Source: UBA1081 sp045535305 (lineage in GTDB: Bacteria > Bacillota > Clostridia > Oscillospirales > Acutalibacteraceae). Taken from it: a DNA stretch of 64,000 bases. The notes under the pieces were generated by a model that was not told where the DNA came from, did not search any database, and worked only from the letters and a program-made list of their open reading frames with translations. How positions within the stretch are numbered: position 1 is the first letter of the stretch; each line of letters opens with the position of its first letter. The stretch is taken from positions 124,001 to 188,000 of the forward strand of contig JAZSLJ010000073.1 of NCBI GenBank assembly GCA_045535305.1, read 5' to 3'. Positions 1-8,162 of this stretch are shown in pieces. The translations under genes and the position numbers were made by a program.

Positions 1-379
1 AAACTTTTGGAATAAATATGATAAATACATTTTTGATTGGGCGAAAAAAGCTAACAGAGAGCGCTATTCCGTTATTATAAGTGCAAGTCCGCAGTTTATT
101 ATTGATGAGGTTGCAAAACGAATAGAAATTGACGATTATTTCTGTACACAACACGATTCTGATGGCAAGATAATCGGGAATAACTGTCATGATAAGGAAA
201 AGGTCAGGATTTTTAAAGAATATTATGCTGATTCAACCGTAATCAGTGTTTATTCAGACAGTATTGAAAACGATAAATATATATTTTCACTCGGTAAAAA
301 TTGCTTTCATACCGTAAAGGGGAAAATATTACCTTTTAAATTTGAAGATAAATACAAAAATGATAAAATCTCACTTTAA
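1..379 (+). CDS. HAD-like phosphatase, 3' part only
   Basis: The reading frame is open from base 2 to the TAA at 377-379 and enters from the left edge, so the start and the nucleophile motif DxD are outside the window. About 125 residues remain. They contain YSVIISASP, which looks like HAD motif II (hhhSAS), a middle part ending in DSDGKIIG and a cluster YSDSIEND resembling the motif IV acidic site. This suits an HAD-IB type (SerB-like) small-molecule phosphatase. The substrate cannot be read from the fragment. A strong promoter for livK starts seven bases after the stop, so it is probably the end of a separate transcription unit. Confidence 0.6.
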   Translation, partial: NFWNKYDKYIFDWAKKANRERYSVIISASPQFIIDEVAKRIEIDDYFCTQHDSDGKIIGNNCHDKEKVRIFKEYYADSTVISVYSDSIENDKYIFSLGKNCFHTVKGKILPFKFEDKYKNDKISL

Positions 380-385
380 AAACAC

Positions 386-414
386 TTGACATATGCATAT
401 ATTCCTATTATAAT
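386..414 (+). promoter_or_regulatory. Sigma-A type promoter for the liv operon
   Basis: A perfect TTGACA (386-391), a 17-base spacer and a perfect TATAAT (409-414) give one of the best promoters in the window. It leaves a 5' leader of about 80 bases before livK. The leader contains a small hairpin, TGCACA (458-463) with TGTGCA (470-475), just before the GGAGG at 491-495. Confidence 0.85.
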
Positions 415-503
415 TAGTCTATCACAAAATCAGTTATTATGGCTGTTATTGGTGGTATGCACAGTTTAATGTGCAAAAAATTTATTTTACGGAGGTAATC
501 CAA

Positions 504-1712
504 ATGAAAATCAAAAAGATTTTGGCTCTTGTTCTTTCTCTTGTAATGGTTTTCTCCTTCGCTGCTTGTACAGATACTAAGGTTGATGAAGAATCATCAA
601 CAAACGATTCTGTTGCATCAGAAGGCACATTTGCAAAAGAAGGCACACTCAAAATCGGCGGCATTGGCCCCCTTACAGGTGATGCTGCTCAGTACGGTAT
701 GGCTGTAAAACTCGGCGCAGAGCTTGCAGTTGCAGAAATCAACAAAGCAGGCGGTATTAACGGTTACAAAGTAGAATTCCGTATGGAAGACGACGTTAAC
801 GACGCTGAAAAAGCTGTTACAGCTTACAACAACCTTAAAGACTGGAACATGCAGATGCTTATGGGTACAGTTACATCTACACCCTGTGCTGCTGTTTCTG
901 TTGAAACTGAAGCTGACAATATGCTTCTTGTTACTCCTTCCGGTTCAGCAACAGACTGTATCGATCCCGACACAGCTTTCCGTGTTTGCTTCTCAGACCC
1001 TGCACAGGGCACAGTTGCTGCTGACTACATAAAGGATAACAACCTTGCAACTAAGGTTGCTGTTATCTACAACAGCTCTGACAGCTACTCAACAGGTATC
1101 AAAGATACATTCGTTGCACAGGCTCAGAAAAACGGTCTTACAGTTGTTGCTCAGGAAGCTTTCACAAACGACAGTGCTACTGACTTCAACGCTCAGGTAA
1201 CAAATGTTAAGGCTGCAGGTGCAGAACTTGTATTCCTTCCCATTTACTACACACCCGCTTCTCTTATCCTTAAGCAGGCTAACGATATGGGTTACAACCC
1301 CATCTACCTTGGTTCTGACGGTATGGACGGTATCCTTGGTATGGAAAATATCGACACAACTCTTGTTGAAGGTCTTATGTATCTTACTCCCTTCATGGAA
1401 ACAGCTACTGACGACGTAACAGTTAACTTTGTTACAAAGTTCAAGGCTGCATTCCCCGACCAGACTCAGTATATGAACCAGTTCTGTGCTGACGCTTATG
1501 ATGCTATCTATGCTATCAAGGCAGCTGCAGAAAAGGCAAACATTTCTGCTGATATGTCAGTTTCTGACATCGGTGATGCTATGAAGGTTGCTATGACTGA
1601 AATCACACTTGACGGTGTTACAGGTTCCAACATTACTTGGGACGCAACAGGTGAGCCCACAAAGACTCCTAAGGTTGTTAAGATCGTTTCCGGTTCAGTT
1701 GCAGAGGCTTAA
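504..1712 (+). CDS. livK: Branched-chain amino acid ABC transporter, substrate-binding lipoprotein
   Basis: This is the extracellular binding protein that delivers Leu/Ile/Val-type ligands to the permease pair downstream. Translation from the ATG at 504, nine bases after GGAGG, gives 402 residues; an upstream in-frame start at 471 lacks a ribosome-binding site. The N-terminus has a lipoprotein signal with lipobox FAAC (Cys22). The mature part starts LKIGGIGPLTGDAAQYG, the classic periplasmic-binding-protein type I (LivJ/LivK) opening. Frequent AAC, TAC and TTC codons compared with neighbours suggest high expression. It is first in livKHMGF and is separated from livH by hairpins that may keep its mRNA level above the rest. 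Exact ligand specificity is not visible. Confidence 0.93.
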   Translation: MKIKKILALVLSLVMVFSFAACTDTKVDEESSTNDSVASEGTFAKEGTLKIGGIGPLTGDAAQYGMAVKLGAELAVAEINKAGGINGYKVEFRMEDDVNDAEKAVTAYNNLKDWNMQMLMGTVTSTPCAAVSVETEADNMLLVTPSGSATDCIDPDTAFRVCFSDPAQGTVAADYIKDNNLATKVAVIYNSSDSYSTGIKDTFVAQAQKNGLTVVAQEAFTNDSATDFNAQVTNVKAAGAELVFLPIYYTPASLILKQANDMGYNPIYLGSDGMDGILGMENIDTTLVEGLMYLTPFMETATDDVTVNFVTKFKAAFPDQTQYMNQFCADAYDAIYAIKAAAEKANISADMSVSDIGDAMKVAMTEITLDGVTGSNITWDATGEPTKTPKVVKIVSGSVAEA

Positions 1713-1733
1713 TTTTTACTGATTAATATTTTC

Positions 1734-1805
1734 GGGTATGTCGCTGAAAAATGCGGCATACCCTTGCACAATGTTTGGAATGTTGTTTCAAGAGCTTTGA
1801 AACAA
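1734..1805 (+). other. Two intercistronic hairpins between livK and livH
   Basis: The 185-base gap holds an 11-pair stem (1734-1744 with 1753-1763, one G-U pair) and a perfect 9-pair stem TTGTTTCAA (1783-1791) with TTGAAACAA (1797-1805). Neither is followed by a good T run, so they look like partial terminators or 3' stabilisers rather than full terminators. Such elements often let the binding protein be made in excess over the permease. Confidence 0.6.
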
Positions 1806-1897
1806 AGTATCATTTCTTCTCTGATGCCTTGTTTCAGGGCTTTTGACGAGGTGGGTATTTACATCACCCCTATCCCTTTAAAAGGAGCGAAAAATTT

Positions 1898-2779
1898 ATG
1901 GTATTTCTTTCTCAGTTAATTTCCGGAATCAGTCTGGGCGGTATTTATTCACTTATTGCCCTCGGATATACTATGGTTTACGGAATTGCAAAAATGCTTA
2001 ACTTTGCACATGGCGATGTTATTATGATCGGCGCATTTGTAATTTATATGAGCGTAGTTTCAGCAGGGCTTAATCCTGTTATCGGTGTGCTGATTGCAAT
2101 GGTATTTTGTACTGTTTTGGGTGTGCTTATCGAACGTCTTGCATACAAACCTTTAAGACAGGCAACATCTCTTGCTGTTCTTATTACTGCTATAGGTGTA
2201 AGCTATTTCCTTCAGAATATGGCTCTTCTTATATTTGGCTCAGATACCAAACAGTTCTCTTCTGTTGTTAAACTTGAACCCGTTTCTCTTGCAAACGGTG
2301 AACTTGTTATTTCAGGTGAAACTATTGTTACAATCGCTGTTTCTGTTGTTATAATGGTAGCACTCTACCTTTTTGTTAACAAGACAAAGCCCGGTAAAGC
2401 AATGCTTGCCGTTTCAGAGGACAAGGGGGCAGCTCAGCTTATGGGTATTAATGTAAACGGTACTATTGCTCTTACATTTGCTATCGGTTCAGCTCTTGCT
2501 GCTATAGCAGGTGCACTTTTGTGTTCATCATATCCTGCACTCAGTCCCTACACAGGCGCAATGCCCGGTATCAAAGCTTTCGTTGCTGCCGTATTTGGCG
2601 GTATCGGCTCAATTCCCGGAGCAATGATTGGCGGTATTCTTTTGGGCATAATCGAAAACTTAAGCAAAGCTTACATTTCTTCACAGCTTTCTGATGCTAT
2701 TGTTTTTGCAGTTCTTGTTCTTGTACTTCTTATCAAGCCTACCGGTATTATGGGTAAGAAGATCAACGAAAAGGTTTAA
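1898..2779 (+). CDS. livH: Branched-chain amino acid ABC transporter permease LivH
   Basis: One of the two membrane subunits of the importer. The 293-residue product is almost entirely hydrophobic with about eight predicted membrane segments, and shows family features such as GLIYSL-like IYSLIALGYTMVYGI and LNFAHGDVIMIGAF near the N-terminus. An AAAGGAG site precedes the ATG. The C-terminal GIKAFVAAVFGGIGSIPGA stretch matches the cytoplasmic loop that contacts the ATPases in this family. It lies 18 bases before livM. Confidence 0.93.
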   Translation: MVFLSQLISGISLGGIYSLIALGYTMVYGIAKMLNFAHGDVIMIGAFVIYMSVVSAGLNPVIGVLIAMVFCTVLGVLIERLAYKPLRQATSLAVLITAIGVSYFLQNMALLIFGSDTKQFSSVVKLEPVSLANGELVISGETIVTIAVSVVIMVALYLFVNKTKPGKAMLAVSEDKGAAQLMGINVNGTIALTFAIGSALAAIAGALLCSSYPALSPYTGAMPGIKAFVAAVFGGIGSIPGAMIGGILLGIIENLSKAYISSQLSDAIVFAVLVLVLLIKPTGIMGKKINEKV

Positions 2780-2797
2780 TGTTGGGGGGATAAAGGT

Positions 2798-3913
2798 ATG
2801 GCTAATAAATCAATTTCAAAGCTTAAAAATAAATCAGACAGTGCAACAAATACCGTAAAACCCTTTAAAGGTAAAGATCTTATTACTTATCTTATCGTAG
2901 CAGTATTTTTTACTGTTTTTCAGACTCTTTCCGCTACAGGTAATCTGAAAAACTCATTAAAAGCACTTCTCGTTCCTATTTGTGTACAGATAATTCTTGC
3001 AGTATCACTTAATCTTGTTGTAGGTTTCCTTGGTGAGCTTAGCCTTGGTCACGCAGGTTTTATGTGTGTCGGTGCATTTACAGGTTCTTTCTTCTCGGTT
3101 CTTATGAAAGATGTAATAACGGTTGAATGGTTAAGATTTACCTGTGCCTTTGCAGTTGGTGCTGTTTTTGCAGCTATTGCAGGCATTCTTATCGGTATTC
3201 CCGTTCTTCGTTTGAAAGGCGACTATCTTGCCATTGTTACTCTTGCATTCGGTGAAATTATAAAAACTATTGTTAATGCGCTTTATGTAGGTAAGGATGC
3301 TAACGGTTTCCATGCAGCGCTTGATTCAAGTAAGCTTGGTATGGAGTTTGACGGTAAAATAATTCTCAACGGACCTCAGGGTATTTCCGGTACACCTAAA
3401 TCTTCAACATTCTTAATCGGATTTATTCTTGTAATGCTTGTACTTGTTATTGTAAACAATATTATGGATTCAAGAACCGGCAGAGCTATTATGTCTATCC
3501 GCGATAACAGAATTGCCGCAGAATCAGTTGGTATTGATATTACAAAATATAAACTCATGGTATTTACAATCTCTGCAGCTATGGCAGGTGTAGCAGGCGT
3601 TCTTTATTCTCACAACCTTTCAAAACTTACTGCTACAACCGCTAACTTTGGTTATACTATGTCAATAACAATTCTTGTTTATGTTGTTCTTGGCGGTTTA
3701 GGAAGTGTAAGAGGTTCTGTTATTGCAGCTGCATTACTTTATGCTCTTCCCGAGCTTCTTCGCGGTCTCAGAGATTACAGAATGCTTATTTATTCAATAA
3801 TTCTTATTATTGTTATGATTTTCAACAACGGTTCATATTTTGTAGCTCTTCGCGAAAAACTTTCATACAAATTTAAAAATTCTAATAAAAAATCAACAGG
3901 GGAGGCAGCGTAA
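2798..3913 (+). CDS. livM: Branched-chain amino acid ABC transporter permease LivM
   Basis: Second membrane subunit, 371 residues. A charged N-terminal tail of about 30 residues precedes the first membrane span. Family motifs include LGHAGFMCVGAF (about residue 88), RLKGDYLAIVTLAFGEI and the loop SIRDNRIAAESVGI. The length is normal for LivM. Its TAA overlaps the livG ATG by one base (TAATG), suggesting translational coupling. GGGGGA before the start is a usable ribosome-binding site. Confidence 0.93.
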   Translation: MANKSISKLKNKSDSATNTVKPFKGKDLITYLIVAVFFTVFQTLSATGNLKNSLKALLVPICVQIILAVSLNLVVGFLGELSLGHAGFMCVGAFTGSFFSVLMKDVITVEWLRFTCAFAVGAVFAAIAGILIGIPVLRLKGDYLAIVTLAFGEIIKTIVNALYVGKDANGFHAALDSSKLGMEFDGKIILNGPQGISGTPKSSTFLIGFILVMLVLVIVNNIMDSRTGRAIMSIRDNRIAAESVGIDITKYKLMVFTISAAMAGVAGVLYSHNLSKLTATTANFGYTMSITILVYVVLGGLGSVRGSVIAAALLYALPELLRGLRDYRMLIYSIILIIVMIFNNGSYFVALREKLSYKFKNSNKKSTGEAA

Positions 3914-4671
3914 TGGCATTACTTGAAGTAAAAAATTTAGGTATAACATTCGGCGGTCTTCACGCTGTTGACAACTTTAACCTCACCCTTGAAAAAGGTG
4001 CTCTTTACGGACTTATAGGCCCTAACGGTGCGGGTAAAACTACGGTATTTAACCTTCTTACAGGTGTTTATACTCCTACAACAGGTACATTTTACCTTGA
4101 CGGAAAAGAACTTAAAGGTAAAAAGCCTGCAGAAATTAATAAAGCAGGTATTGCGCGTACATTCCAGAATATTCGTCTTTTTAAGAATCTTTCTGTTCTT
4201 GATAATGTTAAAATCGGTCTTCACAATCAGATGAAATATTCTACCATTGAGGGAATATTCAGATTACCCGGTTTCTTTAAAACTGAAAAGAAAATGAACG
4301 AAAAAGCAATGGAATTGCTCAAAGTTTTTGATCTTGACGGCAGCGCAGACACTCTTGCATCAAATCTCCCTTACGGTAAACAGAGAAAACTTGAAATCGC
4401 AAGAGCTATCGCAACGAATCCCAAGCTTTTGCTTCTTGATGAACCTGCAGCAGGTATGAATCCAAATGAAACAAAAGAACTTATGGAAACAATTCATTTT
4501 ATCAGAGACCATTTTGACCTTACAGTTCTAGTTATTGAACATGATATGAGCCTTGTTTCCGGTATTTGTGAAGAAATTACCGTTCTCAATTTCGGTAAAG
4601 AGCTTGCAAAGGGTAAAACCGATGAGGTTCTTAAAAATCCCGAAGTTGTTAAGGCATACCTTGGGGAATAA
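3913..4671 (+). CDS. livG: Branched-chain amino acid ABC transporter ATPase LivG
   Basis: Cytoplasmic ATPase subunit, 252 residues. Walker A is GPNGAGKTT, the Q-loop region is RTFQNIRLF, and Walker B is LLLLDEPAAG followed by a switch histidine in VIEHDM. The ABC signature is degenerate, LPYGKQRKLEIARA instead of LSGGQ, which is usual for LivG. It is one-base coupled to livM and twelve bases before livF. Confidence 0.93.
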   Translation: MALLEVKNLGITFGGLHAVDNFNLTLEKGALYGLIGPNGAGKTTVFNLLTGVYTPTTGTFYLDGKELKGKKPAEINKAGIARTFQNIRLFKNLSVLDNVKIGLHNQMKYSTIEGIFRLPGFFKTEKKMNEKAMELLKVFDLDGSADTLASNLPYGKQRKLEIARAIATNPKLLLLDEPAAGMNPNETKELMETIHFIRDHFDLTVLVIEHDMSLVSGICEEITVLNFGKELAKGKTDEVLKNPEVVKAYLGE

Positions 4672-4683
4672 GGAGGAGTATTT

Positions 4684-5394
4684 ATGGCAATGCTTGAAGT
4701 CAGAAATCTGAATGTATACTTTGGTGTTATTCAGGCTATAAAAGATATATCTTTTGACGTTGATAAAGGGGAGGTTGTGGCTCTTATCGGTGCTAACGGT
4801 GCAGGTAAAACAACAACTCTTCACACAATAACAGGTCTGCTTTCTCCCAAAAGCGGCAGTATTACTCTTGACGGTAAGGATATTACAAAAGTACCTGCTC
4901 ATAAAATTGTAGGTATGGGGATGGCTCATGTTCCCGAAGGAAGACGTGTTTTTGCATCACTTTCTGTGTATGATAACTTAAAAATGGGTGCATATACAAG
5001 AAAAGATAAAAAAGAAATCAACGATTCTCTTGAAATGGTATTTGAATATTTCCCCAGACTTAAAGAACGCCGCAGTCAGGTTGCAGGCACACTTTCCGGT
5101 GGTGAACAGCAGATGCTTGCAATGGGCAGAGCTCTTATGTCAAGTCCGTCCATTATTCTTATGGACGAACCTTCAATGGGACTTTCACCTTTATATGTTG
5201 GTGAAATATTTGAAATTATAAAGAAAATCAAAAAAGAAGGTGCAACCGTTCTTCTTGTTGAACAGAATGCAAATATGGCACTTTCCGTTGCAAACAGAGC
5301 GTATGTTCTTGAAACAGGTAAGATCATTATGGAAGGTAACGCTTCAGATCTTCTTAATGATGAGCGAGTTCGTAAAGCATACTTAGGTGCATAA
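4684..5394 (+). CDS. livF: Branched-chain amino acid ABC transporter ATPase LivF
   Basis: Second ATPase of the heterodimer, 236 residues. Walker A is GANGAGKTT, the signature is LSGGEQQML, Walker B is IILMDEPSMG and the switch histidine is replaced by Q in LLVEQNA, which is typical of LivF. AAGGAGG precedes the ATG. Last gene of livKHMGF; a strong bidirectional terminator follows. Confidence 0.93.
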   Translation: MAMLEVRNLNVYFGVIQAIKDISFDVDKGEVVALIGANGAGKTTTLHTITGLLSPKSGSITLDGKDITKVPAHKIVGMGMAHVPEGRRVFASLSVYDNLKMGAYTRKDKKEINDSLEMVFEYFPRLKERRSQVAGTLSGGEQQMLAMGRALMSSPSIILMDEPSMGLSPLYVGEIFEIIKKIKKEGATVLLVEQNANMALSVANRAYVLETGKIIMEGNASDLLNDERVRKAYLGA

Positions 5395-5411
5395 ATTCAA
5401 CACATAAAAAA

Positions 5412-5447
5412 ACAGAGATAGGCAAACGCTTATCTCTGTAATTTTTT
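5412..5447. terminator. Bidirectional intrinsic terminator between livF and the blaR1-like gene
   Basis: Stem ACAGAGATA (5412-5420) pairs with TATCTCTGT (5431-5439). On the plus strand it is followed by AATTTTTTT. On the minus strand the same stem is followed by a seven-T run, so it can end both livF and the convergent gene at 5488-7461. Confidence 0.85.
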
Positions 5448-5487
5448 TATTGTGTTGATGTATTGGTGTATTGATAATTTCTTGAAA

Positions 5488-7461
5488 TTATTTAGAAATA
5501 ATTTCTCCTGTCAAACTGTCAATTATAATTTTTTCAACTACTTCTTTTGTTTCGTATTTTTCTTTTGTACAAATGATTCTGTTTTGTTCTTTTTCATAGG
5601 TCATTCTGTAAACATATCTCACATTATCTTCAATAGCTTCATAATAACCAACATCATAATTATAGGGAAGATTATATTCAAGAATTTTATTTGATACCTC
5701 AACAGATACACCCATATCAGTAAGAAGTATATGTTCTACTTGTGAATAATTTCGAATTTCTTCTGTCCTGCCGATTTCATCAAGATACGCCTGCGCGTAG
5801 ACTGTACATTGTGTCCAAAGGCTTTCATAATCTTTTTCGGTTGGATTCATAACACGATATTGATATTTCTTAGGAAACATCTCTTTAATTGATGGTACAT
5901 GTCTTGACCCATCCTCAGCGTATTTAACATTTAACAATTTATAACCTACAGTCGTTTTTTCAAATGTCATCACAGCGGGAATTCTTCCACCGCTTTGTGA
6001 AACAAAATACCCATTCATAAAACCAAAATGATTGTATTCTGTAAGTACATAAACCGTGTATATGTTTTCATTAACATCAGTACCGTAAATTATATGACCT
6101 TCCGTTGCACATTCTGTTCCGAGGTTGTAATATTTTTCTTTGTTATCATCAAGTATTGCCATAGAAACTGCTTCGTCGATGCTTTGTGTTTGAATAAATG
6201 AAAAGGTAAGGAAATTCATATAATTTGCATCAACAAGTTCAACTCCCACAGAATCTTCCCAAACAATTATTTCTTTTGCCTGTTCTCTTTTTATTTGTTC
6301 AACCGGAAAAACCTCTGCTCCTGTTAATTGAATAGTCAGACTTCCTTGTTGAAGATTACATTCTGATATTACAAATTGTGTACCGTTAGGGAGTTCACCT
6401 TCTGTACCGTTAAGAACATCGAAAATAAAGGTTTCTGTTTTATCAGGAAGTTGTGTTGTTCCTGTGTATGTATTAACTACAACTTGCAATGAGTAGCCAG
6501 AGTCATAGTATTCTTTGTATTTTGTATCAGATTTCGGATTAGTCAAGAAACAAACAGCAACAGCAATACTTGCAATTATTGCAACCATAATAATCCAAAA
6601 TGCCGGTTTCTTATAATTCAATACAGATTTTACTCTATCTTTTACCCCTACCTCACCGAAAGCGATAGGACAAGCGGCAATCATTCGTCTGTTTACACTG
6701 CAAGCAAGCAGAGCCTCAGAATAGTCTGCACGTTGTTCATTGTTAAGCTCTTTTACAACCTTTTCATCGCAGGCAAGCTCAATATCACGGCAAAGAAGAA
6801 TATAACCCAACCAAACCATTGGATTGAACCAATGTAGTGTGAGAATCAAGAAACCAAGCGGTTTCCACAAATGGTCTTTCCTGCGGATATGTGCCTGCTC
6901 GTGTGCAATAACGTGCTCCATATCCTGAGAGTTCATATTAAAAGGTAAATAGATTTTCGGCTTGATTATACCGAGAACAAAAGGTGATGCTACAGCTTCA
7001 CTCTGATAAATATTATCACGAAGTAAAACTGCAGTTCCTATTTTACCCTTTAATCTTAAAAAGCTCACAAGAGTATAAATTAAGAGAGCAGCAATACCAA
7101 TAACCCATACAATTGCTAATATGGTAGTAATATCTACGAAATTGCCCATCGGTCTTGTTACACCTTCAAAGTAGTTGCCCTGAAGATAACCATTCACCTG
7201 ATTGTCTATAACAGGAACACCGGAATCGATATGCGGTCTTGGAGAATCGGGTGTTTTTGTAATAGTTTCAGCACTTGGGATAAGGCTGAATATGCTTTCA
7301 AATGAGAACGGCATAATAAGTCGCAGTCCTGCAATTCCCCAAAGCACACAATTTACCCATTTAGGTGCCTTTTTCAACACAATTCTTAAGAGAATAATTG
7401 CAAAAACAATCCAACAAGCAGAAATGCTCATATTGACTATTTTTAAAAATATGTCATCCAT
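5488..7461 (-). CDS. BlaR1/MecR1-like M56 metallopeptidase (antirepressor)
   Basis: Membrane zinc peptidase expected to relieve repression by the BlaI-type regulator encoded upstream. The 657-residue protein has an N-terminal membrane bundle, a cytosolic M56 domain with the HExxH motif HEQAH (His187, Glu188, His191) and downstream DIELACDEKVV, then a last membrane span near residues 287-307. The extracellular part (about 310-657) does not show the penicillin-binding SxxK/KTG motifs of true BlaR1, so the inducer is probably not a beta-lactam bound in the classical way. Its ATG overlaps the blaI stop by one base. Confidence 0.85.
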   Translation of the reverse strand: MDDIFLKIVNMSISACWIVFAIILLRIVLKKAPKWVNCVLWGIAGLRLIMPFSFESIFSLIPSAETITKTPDSPRPHIDSGVPVIDNQVNGYLQGNYFEGVTRPMGNFVDITTILAIVWVIGIAALLIYTLVSFLRLKGKIGTAVLLRDNIYQSEAVASPFVLGIIKPKIYLPFNMNSQDMEHVIAHEQAHIRRKDHLWKPLGFLILTLHWFNPMVWLGYILLCRDIELACDEKVVKELNNEQRADYSEALLACSVNRRMIAACPIAFGEVGVKDRVKSVLNYKKPAFWIIMVAIIASIAVAVCFLTNPKSDTKYKEYYDSGYSLQVVVNTYTGTTQLPDKTETFIFDVLNGTEGELPNGTQFVISECNLQQGSLTIQLTGAEVFPVEQIKREQAKEIIVWEDSVGVELVDANYMNFLTFSFIQTQSIDEAVSMAILDDNKEKYYNLGTECATEGHIIYGTDVNENIYTVYVLTEYNHFGFMNGYFVSQSGGRIPAVMTFEKTTVGYKLLNVKYAEDGSRHVPSIKEMFPKKYQYRVMNPTEKDYESLWTQCTVYAQAYLDEIGRTEEIRNYSQVEHILLTDMGVSVEVSNKILEYNLPYNYDVGYYEAIEDNVRYVYRMTYEKEQNRIICTKEKYETKEVVEKIIIDSLTGEIISK

Positions 7462-7829
7462 TACAATTCTCCTTTCCTAAAGCGGTCAATCATCTTTTGT
7501 ACTTCATCGATTTCCTCTGATGAAATTTTCTGATGCTTTGTAAATGCTGCAATAAATGCCGGAAGAGAACCTTCAAAGGTTTTTTCAACCATTTCATTGA
7601 TTTGTGATGCCTGAATTTCATCTTTAGAAACTAAAGATGAAACAATGGTGTTTTCGTTTTTCAATACACCTCTTTCAGACAAACGCTTGATAACGGTGTA
7701 TGTAGTGGTAGGTTTCCAGCCTAACTGCTCTTTACAAAGTTTAACGAGTTCACTGCTTTTGATTGGTTCGTGCTCCCACAGAATCAAACAAAAACGGTAT
7801 TCACTTTCAAATATTTTTGGTGTATCCAT
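7461..7829 (-). CDS. BlaI/MecI/CopY-family transcriptional repressor
   Basis: A 122-residue winged-helix repressor: LILWEHEPIKSSELVK and GWKPTTTYTVIKRLSERGVL form the DNA-binding fold, and the C-terminal half is the dimerisation and cleavage region typical of BlaI. It is translationally coupled to the M56 peptidase gene. Two dyads of sequence CTCTAA-TTAGAG overlap the promoter just upstream, so autoregulation is likely. The family assignment is firm; the signal is not known. Confidence 0.9.
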   Translation of the reverse strand: MDTPKIFESEYRFCLILWEHEPIKSSELVKLCKEQLGWKPTTTYTVIKRLSERGVLKNENTIVSSLVSKDEIQASQINEMVEKTFEGSLPAFIAAFTKHQKISSEEIDEVQKMIDRFRKGEL

Positions 7830-7844
7830 ATTAATTGCTCCTTT

Positions 7845-7898
7845 CTCTAATCTATTAGAGTATATCTATACTCTAACACATTAGAGCTAAAATGTCAA
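7845..7898 (-). promoter_or_regulatory. blaI-like promoter with two operator dyads
   Basis: On the minus strand TTGACA (7893-7898) is followed after 17 bases by TAGAGT (7870-7875), a weak -10. Two inverted repeats, CTCTAATC-TATTAGAG (7845-7860) and CTCTAACACATTAGAG (7871-7886), lie with centres 26 bases apart, the upstream one covering the -10 and spacer. A further palindrome GAGTATA-TC-TATACTC joins them. These are probable binding sites for the repressor. Confidence 0.7.
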
Positions 7899-7911
7899 TA
7901 TGTTTTGGATA

Positions 7912-7949
7912 ATAAAAAAATAGCGGTAAGGATTTAACTCCATACCGCT
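7912..7949 (-). terminator. Intrinsic terminator of the rubrerythrin-FTR operon
   Basis: Read on the minus strand, AGCGGTA (7943-7949) pairs with TACCGCT (7922-7928) around a 14-base loop and is followed by ATTTTTTTATT. It sits 13 bases after the stop of the FTR-like gene and separates that operon from the blaI promoter. Confidence 0.8.
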
Positions 7950-7961
7950 TTCTGTGATTTA

Positions 7962-8159
7962 TTATTTACTTTTATAATACAAAAGACAATGGCAATAACC
8001 TTCAAATTCGGGGTCTGCAATCTGTTCTTTAAATTCTTTACACATGCATTTTGTGTCTTCGGATTGCTTTAACTTACAAGGGCAGTAACCACCCGTGCGT
8101 TTAAGACCTTCTTTTACGGTTTTTACTACGTCCTGATTCTCGTTAAGTCTGATTTTCAT
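7962..8159 (-). CDS. Ferredoxin-thioredoxin-reductase-like Fe-S protein
   Basis: A 65-residue protein with three cysteine pairs, CPC (26-28), CMC (38-40) and CHC (56-58), and the ending GYCHCLLYYK. This is the cysteine pattern of the ferredoxin:thioredoxin reductase catalytic chain, which carries a 4Fe-4S cluster beside a redox disulfide, though the spacing between pairs differs and the protein is shorter. It starts three bases after the stop of the rubrerythrin fusion, so it is probably cotranscribed and may serve in peroxide or disulfide reduction. The partner and substrate are unknown. Confidence 0.8.
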   Translation of the reverse strand: MKIRLNENQDVVKTVKEGLKRTGGYCPCKLKQSEDTKCMCKEFKEQIADPEFEGYCHCLLYYKSK

Positions 8160-8162
8160 AAA

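Noticed and set aside
4528..4929. 133-codon antisense frame across livG/livF
   Set aside because: Its bias mirrors the highly biased coding strand; it lacks a start site and crosses two real genes.
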